Shown: positions 1-9,007, numbered from the stretch's first letter. The stretch: 64,000 nt of DNA from Xanthobacteraceae bacterium (GCA_022844485.1 JALHLQ010000001.1:62001-126000); one strand, 5' to 3'. Numbers and translations: made by a program. The notes: generated from the sequence alone by a model not told the origin.

Positions 1-2139
1 GGCGTCGTTGCCTGCTTCACGGCGGGGAATCTCGGACGCTTGGCGAAGAAACCTCTGCCGCAGATGATCCCGTCGCCTCTCCTGAAGCAATCCATAACCT
101 ATCACCCCTTGGCGTTCGATGAAGTTTGTCATGTCGGGGTGGCGGTCGCGGCTGTCGTGGCGGAAACGCGGACCATGGCCGAGGATGCCGCGGCGCTGAT
201 CGAGGTCGAGTACGAACCATTGCCCGCCGTGATCGATTGGCGAAGCGCGCTCGATCACGGGGCGCCGCTCGCGCATTCCGGCCTGCAGAACAATCTCGTC
301 GGCACCTTGCGCAGCCAGTTTGGCGATGTGGAGAGCGTCTTTTCCGCCGCCGCGCACGTCTTCCGGGAACGGATCGAGACGCATCGCGGCGGCTGTCATT
401 CCATGGAGGGTCGCGGCGTTCTCGCTGCAACTGACGTCGATGGCAGGCTGACGCTATGGACCTCGACCCAGGCGCCCTACATGGTGCGGCGCGTGCTCGC
501 GGAGTATCTCGAGCAACCCGAGCAAAGCATCAGGGTCGTGGCGCCCGATGTCGGGGGTGGATTCGGGCCGAAATGCGCGGTCTACCCGGAAGAAGTCTCG
601 CTTCCTTTGATGTCGCTCGCGCTCGGGCGCCCGGTCAAATGGATCGAAGACCGGCGCGAGCATTTCCTCTCGACCACGCAGCAGCGCGATCAGACCTGGG
701 ACGTGGAGGTGGCCGCGGACGCAGCGGGGCGACTGCTCGCGCTGCGCGGCCGGTGCATCCATGACAATGGCGGATACGTGCCATACGGACTCGTTGCGGC
801 AATGACGTCGCTGGTCGCGTTTCCGGGGCCCTATGCGCTGCAGGCGCTCGATATCAAGATCGATGTCGTTCTGACGAACACGGTTCCGAACACCCCGGTG
901 CGGGGCGCCGGCCGTCCGACAACCTGTTTCGTGCTCGAACGGCTGGCCGACCGCATTGCGCGGGACCTGGGGCTTGATCGCGCGGAGGTGCGCCGCAAGA
1001 GCTTCGTCGACCGCTTCCCGTATCAGACCGGGACCAAGGCCCGCGATGGGACGCCGATCTCCTACGACAGCGGGGACTATCACGCCTGTCTCGACAAGGC
1101 GCTTGCGATGCTCGGGCAAGATTTGCCCGAGCGAAAACGCAAGGCCCGCGAAGCGGGCCGCCGTCTCGGCGTCGGTCTCGCGAGTTACGTGGAAGACACG
1201 GGGCTTGCGCCCTTCGAAGGGGCGACGGTACGTGTCGAGCCGAGCGGGCATGTCGTGATCCAGACCGGGGCGGCGAGCCAGGGTCAGGGGCACGCCACCA
1301 TTTTCGCCCAGATTTGCGCCGACCAGCTCGGCGTGCCGCTGGACATGATCAAGGTGGAGTCCGGCGACACCGGGGTGTTTCCGCTTGGGATCGGAACCAT
1401 TGCCAGCCGCGTTGCGGTGACCGGCGGATCCTCGGTCCACTTGGCCGCGTCCCAAGTGAAGGCCAAAGCCGTCAGGATCGCATCGGAGATGCTCGAGGCC
1501 GCCGAGCAGGACCTGGTGGTCGAGAACGGACATGTCAGCATTGCCGGGGTCCCGGATATGAAAGTTCCGCTCGGCGCCATTGCGCTCAGGCTGAATGGCG
1601 TGTCCGGCGTGCCGATGCCGCCCGGAATCGAGCCGGGTCTTTCGGCGACCGCATACCATGAAGCGCGGAGCCCGACCTTTGCCAGCGGCACGCACGCCTG
1701 CGAGGTGGACGTCGATATCGAAACGGGAGAGGTTCGTATTCTGCGCTACGTCGTGGCCCATGATTGCGGGCGGCTGATCAATCCGCTGCTGGTCGATGGC
1801 CAGATTCGGGGCGGCGTCGTGCACGGAATCGGCAACGCGCTCTTCGAACGGATGATCTATGACGAGCAGGGCCAGCCTTTGACGACAACTTACGCCGACT
1901 ACCTGCTTCCGCTCGCATCCGAGATGCCCCGGATCGAGATCGCCCATATCGAAAGCCCTTCGCCGCTCAATCCGATTGGCGTGAAGGGAGCCGGCGAAGG
2001 CGGAACCATTCCGGCTGCTGCCTGCGTGATCGGCGCAATCGAGGACGCGCTTCGTGAGTTCGGCGCGCGGATCACCGAGCATCCGATATCGCCGGTGGCA
2101 GTGCGCGCGCTGATCAAGGGTGCGGTCGGCGGACGATAA
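1..2139 (+). CDS. Xanthine dehydrogenase/aldehyde oxidase-family molybdopterin-binding subunit, 5'-partial
   Basis: Large, Mo-cofactor-binding subunit of a xanthine dehydrogenase/aldehyde oxidase-type hydroxylase (CoxL family). The frame is open from base 1 and already reads like the family before the first start-like codon, so the N-terminus lies outside the window; 712 codons are visible. The substrate-side loop is RGAGRP (visible residues 301-306), not the AYRCSFR loop of form I CO dehydrogenase. GQGHATIF (428-435) is a cofactor-contact motif and GVKGAGEGG (660-668) carries the catalytic glutamate (666). The FeS and FAD partner subunits are not in the window and may lie upstream. The substrate cannot be told from sequence. 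It ends 76 bases before the polysaccharide island. Confidence 0.9.
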   Translation, partial: GVVACFTAGNLGRLAKKPLPQMIPSPLLKQSITYHPLAFDEVCHVGVAVAAVVAETRTMAEDAAALIEVEYEPLPAVIDWRSALDHGAPLAHSGLQNNLVGTLRSQFGDVESVFSAAAHVFRERIETHRGGCHSMEGRGVLAATDVDGRLTLWTSTQAPYMVRRVLAEYLEQPEQSIRVVAPDVGGGFGPKCAVYPEEVSLPLMSLALGRPVKWIEDRREHFLSTTQQRDQTWDVEVAADAAGRLLALRGRCIHDNGGYVPYGLVAAMTSLVAFPGPYALQALDIKIDVVLTNTVPNTPVRGAGRPTTCFVLERLADRIARDLGLDRAEVRRKSFVDRFPYQTGTKARDGTPISYDSGDYHACLDKALAMLGQDLPERKRKAREAGRRLGVGLASYVEDTGLAPFEGATVRVEPSGHVVIQTGAASQGQGHATIFAQICADQLGVPLDMIKVESGDTGVFPLGIGTIASRVAVTGGSSVHLAASQVKAKAVRIASEMLEAAEQDLVVENGHVSIAGVPDMKVPLGAIALRLNGVSGVPMPPGIEPGLSATAYHEARSPTFASGTHACEVDVDIETGEVRILRYVVAHDCGRLINPLLVDGQIRGGVVHGIGNALFERMIYDEQGQPLTTTYADYLLPLASEMPRIEIAHIESPSPLNPIGVKGAGEGGTIPAAACVIGAIEDALREFGARITEHPISPVAVRALIKGAVGGR

Positions 2140-2215
2140 CGTCGTGACCGCGGCCGGAGGTGCCACTGTAATTCCTCGACGATCAGTCCTGTAGCGCTCC
2201 TTGGAAAAGGCCGGT

Positions 2216-4150
2216 ATGGATACGGCGCGGGGGGCAGGGAGAATGGCTATACGCGTCAGCGTCAATCGACGCCGGGTTCAGATTCTGCTGCACGATTTGA
2301 TCGCGACGGCTGCGGCCGTCGTGGCCGGTTTCTTCATCCGCTTCGAGGAGGCGGGCCTCGCCCAGCGGGCCGAACTGCTGGTTTACGTCCTGCCTGCATT
2401 CGTCGCTTGGGCGGGTCTCGTTTACTGGTTCTTCGATCTCTACCGGTCGAAGTGGCGCTTCGCCTCGCTTCCCGATCTCTTCAACATCTTTCGCGCGGCG
2501 ACTGTTCTTGCACTGACGCTGCTCGTGCTCGACTACCTCCTGGTATCGCCGAATTTCTACGGCACGTTCTTCTTCGGCAAGATCACCATTCTCCTCTATT
2601 GGTTCTTGCAGATGGCGTTTCTCGGCGGGCCGCGCGTCGCCTACCGCTACTTCCGCTATACGCGCGACCGCCAGCATGCCCGCTCGATGCATGCGCTTCC
2701 CGCGCTCGTTCTGGGACGCGCAGCGGATGCGGAGATCCTCCTGCGCGCGATGGAGAGCGGCGCGGTGCAGAAGATCGCGCCCGTCGGCGTGCTGTCGCCG
2801 TCGCCCGCCGATCGTGGACAGGCCATTCGCGGCATCAGCGTGTTCGGCAATTTTGACGACCTCGAGCGCACGGTGGTCGATCTCGAGGCGCGCGGCACCC
2901 GCGTAATGCGGCTTGTCTTCACGCCGTCGGCGCTTGTGCCCGAAGCCAAGCCTGAAACCATCCTGATGCGGGCCCGGCGTCTCGGCCTCACGACGAGCCG
3001 CCTTCCGGCGCTCGATGCTCCCGGCGAGGCGTTGCGCCTGGCACCGGTGGCGGTCGAGGACCTCCTGCTGCGCCCGACAGTCAAGATCGACTATGCGCGG
3101 CTGGAATCCTTCGTCAAAGGACAGTCGATCCTGGTCACCGGCGGCGGCGGCTCGATCGGCGCCGAGATTTGCGATCGGGTGATCGCCTATGGCGCGGCGC
3201 GGCTGCTCGTCATCGAGAATTCGGAGCCGGCCCTGAACGCGGTCTTGGAGGCGCTGGCCACGAAACGCTCCGACGCCTCCGTCGCGGGGAAGCTCGCCGA
3301 TGTGCGCGACGCCGCGCGCATCAACCGTCTGATGAACGAATTCAAGCCCGATATCGTCTTTCATGCGGCCGCGCTCAAGCATGTGCCGATCCTCGAGCGG
3401 GATTGGGGCGAGGGCGTCAAGACCAACGTGTTCGGCTCCATCAATGTCGCGGAAGCCGCCGTCGCGGCCGGCGCCAAAGCGATGGTGATGATATCGACCG
3501 ACAAGGCGATCGAGCCGGTCTCGGTGCTTGGCGCCACCAAACGCTTTGCCGAGATGTATTGCCAGGCGCTGGACGCCGACCTCGCGCGGCGCGCCGTTTC
3601 GGGAGCGACCCGGCTGATCGCGGTGCGCTTCGGCAATGTGCTGGCGTCGAACGGATCGGTCGTGCCGAAATTCAAGGCGCAGATCGAAGCCGGCGGCCCT
3701 GTCACCGTGACGCATCCCGACATGGTGCGCTTCTTCATGACGATCCGCGAAGCGTGCGACCTCGTCGTCACCGCCGCTTCGCATGCGCTGGGGCCGGCGC
3801 GGCCGGACGTTTCGGTCTATGTCTTGAATATGGGGCAGCCTGTCAAAATTCTTGATCTCGCCGAGCGGATGGTCCGTCTGAGCGGACTGGAGCCGGGCGA
3901 GGACGTCCAGATCGTGTTCACCGGAGTCCGTCCAGGCGAGCGGCTGAACGAGATCCTGTTCGCCCGCGAAGAGCCGAGCGTCGAGATCGGCATTGCGGGA
4001 ATCGTCGCGGCAAAACCGGTGTTTCCCGGCACGGATGTCATGCGGGCCTATGCGGCGTCTCTTGAGCGCACGCTGGCGCGCGACGATCGCGACCTCATTC
4101 TTCGCGCCTTGCGGGAGGCGGTGCCGGATTTTCAGGGCGTTGCGGCGTAA
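2216..4150 (+). CDS. Membrane-anchored nucleotide-sugar 4,6-dehydratase (CapD/WbpM/WreV family)
   Basis: Probable UDP-GlcNAc 4,6-dehydratase making the 4-keto-6-deoxy intermediate of UDP-QuiNAc. The N-terminal third (about residues 15-130) has several hydrophobic segments typical of the long WbpM/PglF form. An SDR domain follows, with TGGGGSIG near residue 307, LKHVPILE, and STDKA near 427. In the usual Tyr-X3-Lys position it has LGATK, so the SDR tyrosine is replaced, as in large inner-membrane dehydratases. ATG 2216 is chosen because AAAAGG lies 5 bases upstream; ATG 2243 and TTG 2201 are alternatives. The next two genes, convergent, encode the matching reductase and lipid-phosphate transferase. 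The 3' end overlaps the convergent reductase gene by 19 bases. Confidence 0.88.
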   Translation: MDTARGAGRMAIRVSVNRRRVQILLHDLIATAAAVVAGFFIRFEEAGLAQRAELLVYVLPAFVAWAGLVYWFFDLYRSKWRFASLPDLFNIFRAATVLALTLLVLDYLLVSPNFYGTFFFGKITILLYWFLQMAFLGGPRVAYRYFRYTRDRQHARSMHALPALVLGRAADAEILLRAMESGAVQKIAPVGVLSPSPADRGQAIRGISVFGNFDDLERTVVDLEARGTRVMRLVFTPSALVPEAKPETILMRARRLGLTTSRLPALDAPGEALRLAPVAVEDLLLRPTVKIDYARLESFVKGQSILVTGGGGSIGAEICDRVIAYGAARLLVIENSEPALNAVLEALATKRSDASVAGKLADVRDAARINRLMNEFKPDIVFHAAALKHVPILERDWGEGVKTNVFGSINVAEAAVAAGAKAMVMISTDKAIEPVSVLGATKRFAEMYCQALDADLARRAVSGATRLIAVRFGNVLASNGSVVPKFKAQIEAGGPVTVTHPDMVRFFMTIREACDLVVTAASHALGPARPDVSVYVLNMGQPVKILDLAERMVRLSGLEPGEDVQIVFTGVRPGERLNEILFAREEPSVEIGIAGIVAAKPVFPGTDVMRAYAASLERTLARDDRDLILRALREAVPDFQGVAA

Positions 4151-5067
4151 TCCTCGGACGATGTCATCATCGCGGCGAGCCCGGCGCGAGTGTCGACCCG
4201 CGGGGTCCAGCCGGCTGCGATGAGCTTCGAGGGATCGACGACCAGCTCTCGGCCGATGCGATCCCAGAGGGCCTCGCGCCCGGCGAGCTTCAGCAGGCTG
4301 TGGACGGCATGCGGCGGCACGCTCCACAAACGCGCCGGCCGTCCCGCCGCTGCCCGCAACGTTGCGATGATCTCGCAAAGCGTGAGCGCGTCGCGATCGG
4401 CGACGACATAGGTCTCGTTCTCGGCCGCCGGCGCCTCGAGCGCAAATGTTATCGCGCCGATCATGTTGTCCAACGAAAGAAACGAGCGCCGATTGCCGAA
4501 CGCGCCGAAAGGAAGCGGCAGCGGCAAGCGCGCGAGCTGCAAGAGCCGCGCGACATTGCCCTTGGCCTGCGGCCCATAGATGACGACCGGACGAAAGATC
4601 GTGAATGGGACGCCCGATTGGCGCACCTCCGCTTCCGCGGCGAGCTTGGCGCGGTCATAGGCGGTGACCGGCCTCGGCTCGGTCTCTTCGGTCACGACGG
4701 CATCAGCAGCCGACCCGGCCTGCGCGCCGATCGACGACATGAAGATCAGCCGTCGGCCCCCCTGCGTCTTGGCGGCCCTGGCCAGCTCTGCGCTGGCGCC
4801 GCGGACAACGCGGTCATACAGCGCCTCCGTCGCGCCGCTTCGATGCGCGATTCCGGCGAGGTGAACGACCGAGGTCACCCCCTCCAGCAGCGGCGCCCAA
4901 TCGATCGGCTGAGCCAGATCGGGCAAGGTCACGCCTTCCAGATGAGGCGTCGATGCGGGCGGACGCCGTGCGGCCGCGCGCACCGCGTAACCCGCCTTGA
5001 CCAGCGCGGGCAGAAGGGCCCGCCCGACAAAGCCGGAGCTGCCGGTGACGAGAACGCGCCCTTTCAC
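4132..5067 (-). CDS. NAD-dependent epimerase/dehydratase, likely 4-keto reductase (WbpV/WreQ-like)
   Basis: Extended SDR of about 311 residues with an N-terminal TGSSGFVG nucleotide motif, a SSIGA serine strand and a YDRAK (Tyr-X3-Lys) catalytic pair. In Pseudomonas (WbpV) and Rhizobium etli (WreQ) the homologous enzyme reduces the 4-keto intermediate made by the WbpM/WreV dehydratase to UDP-N-acetylquinovosamine. The gene order here (dehydratase, reductase, MraY/WecA-like transferase) matches that pathway, so the role is inferred from context. The start is GTG at 5067, sharing GTGA with the stop of the upstream transferase gene, which means the two are translationally coupled. An in-frame extension to 6081 is only a shadow of the transferase gene. 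Confidence 0.85.
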   Translation of the reverse strand: MKGRVLVTGSSGFVGRALLPALVKAGYAVRAAARRPPASTPHLEGVTLPDLAQPIDWAPLLEGVTSVVHLAGIAHRSGATEALYDRVVRGASAELARAAKTQGGRRLIFMSSIGAQAGSAADAVVTEETEPRPVTAYDRAKLAAEAEVRQSGVPFTIFRPVVIYGPQAKGNVARLLQLARLPLPLPFGAFGNRRSFLSLDNMIGAITFALEAPAAENETYVVADRDALTLCEIIATLRAAAGRPARLWSVPPHAVHSLLKLAGREALWDRIGRELVVDPSKLIAAGWTPRVDTRAGLAAMMTSSEDYAATP

Positions 5068-6101
5068 TGCGTCTGCCGCTGCTTCAGCGGGCCGCGTGCG
5101 AGCACGAAGAGAAGCAGGGCCACGAGGACCGCGCCGATCGCCAGGGCGGCGGCCGCAACCGGCGTGCGCGGATAGGCCACGGTCCCGATCGCAAGACCGG
5201 CAAGCGCAACGTTTACGATGAAGACGCGGGCGATGATTTCGCTCACCGTGTAGCCCTGCGCGAGCGCCCGCTGGTAGAAATGCGTGCGGTGCGCTTCCCA
5301 GAATTTCTCGCCGTTCCGCACGCGCCGCAACAGCGTGATCGTGGCGTCGGCGAGATAGTAGAGCGGCAGCAGGATCGCCGCCGCGATATGCCCGGAGCCG
5401 GCGAGGAGCAAGAGCATCCAGCCGACGAGCAAGCCGATCGGCAGACTTCCCACATCGCCGAGAAACAGTTTCGCCACCGGCCGGTTGAACGGCGCAAAGC
5501 CCAGCATCGCCCCAAAGAGCGACAAGGAGACGACGGCCGCGGTGCCTGGGAGCCCGCCCATCGCTCCGATCACGGCAAGCGCGCCGGTGACGGGAACGAC
5601 GGTCGCAACCGTCATCCAGTCGATGCCGTCCATGAAGTTGACGAGATTGACGAACCACACGCCGGCGACGATCAGGAGCAGGATCTGCGGCCCGGCCGGG
5701 ATCCCCTGAATCGTCGGAAGCTCCGGAAGGGTCACAATCACGACGGCGATCACTGCTGTCTGCAGCGCGATGCGCGGGAAAACGCCGACAGTCCTGATGT
5801 CGTCGACGGCGCCGAGAACGGCAAGCACGAGCGCCCCGGCCATCACCGGAAGAAGGGCGGCTGAAGCGCCCGGATTCGGGATGAGAACAAGGAGCGATGC
5901 CAGGGCGGTTGCGGACAGCACCGCAATCCCGCCGCCCTGCGGCGTCGGGATGGTGTGCGAGGAGCGGGCGTTGGGACGGGCCAGGGCGTATTGCGCGAGA
6001 AGCGGGCGGAGCAGCACGATCAGCCCCGCGGCGATTGCGGCCGCGAGAGCCACGGCTCCAGCCGCGAGCGCGCCGTTCCAATCGTGCAGGCTGCTGCTCA
6101 T
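5064..6101 (-). CDS. Undecaprenyl-phosphate HexNAc-1-phosphate transferase (MraY/WecA/WbpL family)
   Basis: Polytopic inner-membrane enzyme of about 345 residues that transfers a sugar-1-phosphate from UDP-sugar to undecaprenyl phosphate and so starts a lipid-linked glycan. Visible motifs are a HTIPTPQGGG cytoplasmic loop (family HxxPTPxGGG), NFMDGID for Mg2+ and substrate binding, and FLGDVGS, set among about ten hydrophobic segments. By context its donor is probably UDP-QuiNAc, as for R. etli WreU. ATG 6101 is preferred because GGGAG precedes it by 4 bases; GTG 6125 is possible. It overlaps the downstream reductase gene by 4 bases. The oppositely oriented glycosyltransferase starts 81 bases away, so the intervening DNA probably carries divergent promoters. 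Confidence 0.88.
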   Translation of the reverse strand: MSSSLHDWNGALAAGAVALAAAIAAGLIVLLRPLLAQYALARPNARSSHTIPTPQGGGIAVLSATALASLLVLIPNPGASAALLPVMAGALVLAVLGAVDDIRTVGVFPRIALQTAVIAVVIVTLPELPTIQGIPAGPQILLLIVAGVWFVNLVNFMDGIDWMTVATVVPVTGALAVIGAMGGLPGTAAVVSLSLFGAMLGFAPFNRPVAKLFLGDVGSLPIGLLVGWMLLLLAGSGHIAAAILLPLYYLADATITLLRRVRNGEKFWEAHRTHFYQRALAQGYTVSEIIARVFIVNVALAGLAIGTVAYPRTPVAAAALAIGAVLVALLLFVLARGPLKQRQTQ

Positions 6102-6182
6102 GATGCTCCCGGGCGCGGTCGCCACTCCGCCGCTTTTAGGCTAAACCAAGCCTGCCCGTCGACAACCACGTATCCGCCCTGA

Positions 6183-7301
6183 ATGCCCAAACTGCTTTTT
6201 CTGATTACGGAGGATTGGTGGTTCTGTCGCCATTTCCTGCCGGTCGCAAGCGCCGCGCGCGAAGCCGGGTTCGATGTGACGGTGGCGACGCGCGTCCGGC
6301 GCCATCTCGAGCAGATCACCGCGCAGGGCTTCCGCGTCATTCCGCTCGAGAGCGAACGCGGAAGCCTCGGAATTCTTCAGGCGGCTGCGACGGTCTGGCA
6401 AGTCGCCCGCATCATTCGAGCGGAAAGGCCCGACGCGGTCCATTGCATTGGCTTGCGCATGGTCTTGCTGGGCGGGCTCGCGGCGAAGCTGGCCCGGGCG
6501 CGGACGCTGATCCTCGCGCCGACCGGCCTCGGCCATCTGTGGATTGCGAACGGACCCATGGAGCGGACATTGCGGCCGCTGCTCCGATGGCTGATCGGAA
6601 AGGTGCTGGCGGGAAAAGAAACCCGGTATCTTTTCGAGAACGAAGAGGACCCGCGCGAGTTTGGTCTTGATCCAAACAGTGCAAGCGTCTGGCTGATCGG
6701 CGGCGCCGGTGTCGATCCGAAAGACTTTCCGCAGACGCCGGAGCCTCCGAGCCCGCCGGTCAAGGTCGCCGTCGTCTCCCGCATGCTCGAGCCGAAGGGC
6801 ATCGCCGAGTCGGTCTTGGCCGTCCGCCGCGCGCGCGATCGGGGCGCGCCGGTCGAGCTTCATCTCTTTGGCGCGACCGATCCCTCCAACCGCACCTCGC
6901 TCTGCGAAGACCAGCTTGTGGCCTGGACAAACGCGGGAGACGGGGTCTTCTGGCACGGACCTGTCGAGGACATAGCGCGGGTTTGGCGCGAGCATCATAT
7001 CGCGATGCTCTTGTCCTGGCGCGAGGGTCTGCCGCGCGCGCTTGTGGAGGCGGCGGCCTCGGGACGCCCGATCGTGGCGACGGATGTCACCGGTTGCCGG
7101 GAAGTCGCAAGGAATGACATTGAAGGGCTGCTCGTGCCCAAGGGCGACATCGACGCCTGCGCGAAGGCGCTGCTTCGTCTGTCGTCGGATCCGGACCTGC
7201 GGGCGCGGCTCGGGAAAGCCGCGCATCGACGATTTGCCGAGCGGTTCACCGAACAAGCGGTGACGGTGCGCGCCGCCGGGCTGTTTCGGGCGCTGATCTG
7301 A
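6183..7301 (+). CDS. Glycosyltransferase family 4, GT-B fold
   Basis: Retaining GT-B glycosyltransferase of 372 residues. The N-terminal half begins PKLLFLITEDWW and continues as an acceptor-side Rossmann domain. The C-terminal GT1/GT4 domain has VSRMLEPKG and the E-X7-E motif starting EGLPRALVE (Glu281 and Glu289), which binds the donor nucleotide-sugar. It is transcribed away from the QuiNAc reductase/transferase pair and lies next to them, so it may add the second sugar to QuiNAc-PP-lipid; that is inference from position. It ends 19 bases before the convergent methyltransferase gene. ATG 6183 follows an open, AT-richer 81-base spacer. Confidence 0.87.
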   Translation: MPKLLFLITEDWWFCRHFLPVASAAREAGFDVTVATRVRRHLEQITAQGFRVIPLESERGSLGILQAAATVWQVARIIRAERPDAVHCIGLRMVLLGGLAAKLARARTLILAPTGLGHLWIANGPMERTLRPLLRWLIGKVLAGKETRYLFENEEDPREFGLDPNSASVWLIGGAGVDPKDFPQTPEPPSPPVKVAVVSRMLEPKGIAESVLAVRRARDRGAPVELHLFGATDPSNRTSLCEDQLVAWTNAGDGVFWHGPVEDIARVWREHHIAMLLSWREGLPRALVEAAASGRPIVATDVTGCREVARNDIEGLLVPKGDIDACAKALLRLSSDPDLRARLGKAAHRRFAERFTEQAVTVRAAGLFRALI

Positions 7302-7320
7302 CGAAGCATTGCGCCGGAGG

Positions 7321-8121
7321 CTACCGTGATGCCGGCTTTCGGGCGACGGCGAGGATCATGTGGGCGATCACGCGCTTCGGCGCGAGCGGCGACAGCATGA
7401 CGCCAAGCGCTTTCGTGACGTTGGACGCGGGGTCTAATCTCAAGTTCTGTTGGAGGAATCGCTGAATGCCTTGCCTGCGGTGGATCATCCGCACGTCGTC
7501 GACCGCGAAGCCGTGCCGCGCGAGGATCGTCGCCAGTTCGCCTCGGGTCAGCCGCCACTGATAGAAGCGCGTCGGCTTGGCTTGCGGCGGAAGCCGAACG
7601 CGATCCAAAAACGTGGCCCGCAGCGCGTGGCGGAGATTGTCGAACGGCGTCGAGACGAACAGCAGTCCGCCCGGCTTGAGGATGCGGAAGGCTTCGCTGA
7701 CCACGGGCGCAAATCCTTCCTCGAAGTGCTCGAACGTGCCCCAGGAGAAATAGGCGTCGAAGGAATCGTCCGAAAATCCGGTCGCCCGGATGTCGCCGAC
7801 GGCGAAGCTCGTGTCGGGAAACATCTGCTTGAGCTTGGCGATCGTGGCCTTCGAGATGTCGAGGCCGATGGTGGGATACCCGGCCCGCGTCAGCCAGAGA
7901 ACCCAGTCTCCCAGTCCGCAGCCGCCGTCGAGCAGGCGGCTGCCTTTCGGGAACTGCCGGATATAGGGCCACATGATGCGAAACTCTTCGCGCCGCCTGA
8001 TGCGTTCGGCGCGCCCCTGCGGGCCGCCTTGCGCCTCCCAGATGCGCGTCCACTGGCTCTCGATGGCGGCGATCTCGTCTCGACCCTCCGTCTCGTCGTA
8101 GGCGCGCTCGTCACGGCGCAT
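7321..8121 (-). CDS. Class I SAM-dependent methyltransferase
   Basis: Methyltransferase of 266 residues. Motif I is LLDGGCGLGDWVLWL (residues 63-77), followed by the acidic strand GLDISK, then GDIRATGFSDDSFDAYFSWG and LKPGGLLFVSTP, the order of a standard Rossmann methyltransferase. The start ATG 8121 has GGGGAGAA about 7 bases upstream. The acceptor is unknown; the surrounding genes suggest a sugar of the surface glycan. It is transcribed in the same direction as the small secreted-protein gene 202 bases upstream. Confidence 0.87.
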   Translation of the reverse strand: MRRDERAYDETEGRDEIAAIESQWTRIWEAQGGPQGRAERIRRREEFRIMWPYIRQFPKGSRLLDGGCGLGDWVLWLTRAGYPTIGLDISKATIAKLKQMFPDTSFAVGDIRATGFSDDSFDAYFSWGTFEHFEEGFAPVVSEAFRILKPGGLLFVSTPFDNLRHALRATFLDRVRLPPQAKPTRFYQWRLTRGELATILARHGFAVDDVRMIHRRQGIQRFLQQNLRLDPASNVTKALGVMLSPLAPKRVIAHMILAVARKPASR

Positions 8122-8323
8122 CGCATTCTTCTCCCCGCAAGTGATCGGTCGCCGTCGGTCTGCGGCGTTGGACCGGTCATATCAAGCCGGGAGAACAAAG
8201 ACACGCTTGATGCCTGGAAAGCGCCCAGGTCGGGAATTCAGTCGGCCGCGCACGCGTCCGCAATCCGCAGGACGGCCTCGGAGCCTTACGCGTTGCAAGA
8301 AAACTGTTTAGCGGCCGCCGGGA

Positions 8324-8713
8324 TTACCACAATCCCAATTCGATACATTGTCGGCGAACACTGATCGGGGTCTGCGACCCCAGACCGCAGTAGTAATGCA
8401 ATTCTTGCAGACTCAACGGCCGCCCGCGATGACGCCCATAGTAGCCGCGACGCTCCTCGTAGCCTCCTCCGCGGCGGAAACCGTATTCCCGGCAATAAGG
8501 CCGCACCGAGAGGGGTGTCTGCGACCCCAGACTGCAGTAGTATTCCAACTCGCGCGGGCTCAATTGTTGCCGGCGATTGTAATATTGCGCCTTTGAAAAT
8601 TGAGCGGGGGCGACATCCGGAGCTTTCGGAGCAATCGGAATTGCCGAAGCCTGGGAGGCGACGCTCGTGCAAATCAGTGCAAGAGCGGGGAGAAGAAGCC
8701 GTCTGAGGGACAT
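8324..8713 (-). CDS. Small secreted protein with two 28-residue Cys-containing repeats
   Basis: Unrecognised 129-residue protein. An N-terminal signal peptide is clear: MSLRRLL, a hydrophobic core, then ASA before residue 25. Residues 51-78 and 100-127 are two copies of a 28-residue unit sharing about 19 positions, including YYC, LGSQTP and SVR, with cysteines at 60/74 and 109/123 (C-X13-C). The linker between them is rich in Gly, Arg and Tyr. The spacing suggests one disulfide per repeat in the periplasm or on the surface. ATG 8713 is preceded by AGAGGT with 5-base spacing. Function unknown; it lies between the glycan start genes and the regulatory module. Confidence 0.78.
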   Translation of the reverse strand: MSLRRLLLPALALICTSVASQASAIPIAPKAPDVAPAQFSKAQYYNRRQQLSPRELEYYCSLGSQTPLSVRPYCREYGFRRGGGYEERRGYYGRHRGRPLSLQELHYYCGLGSQTPISVRRQCIELGLW

Positions 8714-8958
8714 CTGTTACCTCTAATGCAAGACTTTGACGGTCTTTGAAGCAGAATCTTCTTGAACGGAGCGTGAACAACCTGGCTGCACTGAAAGTCT
8801 ACCATGGGACGCGACGGCTTGCGGCCCTGGGGAAGGCATTTTTTCGCGCTCGCGTGTCGCGAGATACCTCGATCGCCTCATTCTGGTCATGTGCGTCTCG
8901 TTCTAAGGGGCGGACTATTCCTGCGGGTTAGACACAGCTCACGCGGGCACATCAGCGA

Positions 8959-8988
8959 TTGACGTTCATGCGGTGAACAAGCTAAGAA
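8959..8988 (+). promoter_or_regulatory. Putative promoter of the regulator-nusG transcript
   Basis: TTGACG at 8959-8964 is a good -35-like hexamer. TAAGAA at 8983-8988, 18 bases downstream, is a weak -10 candidate. The first palindromic operator fills the spacer and the second lies just after the -10, the classic geometry for repression. Inferred from sequence only. Confidence 0.45.
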
Positions 8989-9007
8989 AGCTGTTCATGC
9001 GATGAAC
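8964..9007 (+). promoter_or_regulatory. Tandem palindromic operators (two 15-bp sites)
   Basis: Two sites differ at one base: GTTCATGCGGTGAAC (8964-8978) and GTTCATGCGATGAAC (8993-9007). The second is a perfect palindrome, GTTCAT-N3-ATGAAC; the first has one mismatch. Centres are 29 bp apart, near three helical turns, so two dimers could bind cooperatively. They lie 21-64 bases upstream of a winged-helix regulator gene, which points to autoregulation. Binding is not shown. Confidence 0.6.

Noticed and set aside
1-2139. CO dehydrogenase (form I CoxL)
   Set aside because: The active-site loop reads RGAGRP, not AYRCSFR, so CO oxidation is not supported.
454-2265. 603-codon minus-strand open frame opposite the Mo hydroxylase
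   Set aside because: The plus strand has clear family motifs over the whole stretch; the antisense translation has none.
2183-4378. 731-codon minus-strand open frame opposite the CapD-type gene
   Set aside because: Composition-driven shadow of a well-recognised dehydratase; no motif and no ribosome-binding site.
8849-8863. CTCGCG-TGT-CGCGAG as a terminator
   Set aside because: The T-run is on the wrong side for the plus strand, and on the minus strand the bases after the hairpin are A, not T.
8746-8931. 61-codon open frame upstream of the regulator
   Set aside because: No Shine-Dalgarno sequence, no recognisable sequence, and it lies in a promoter-like region.
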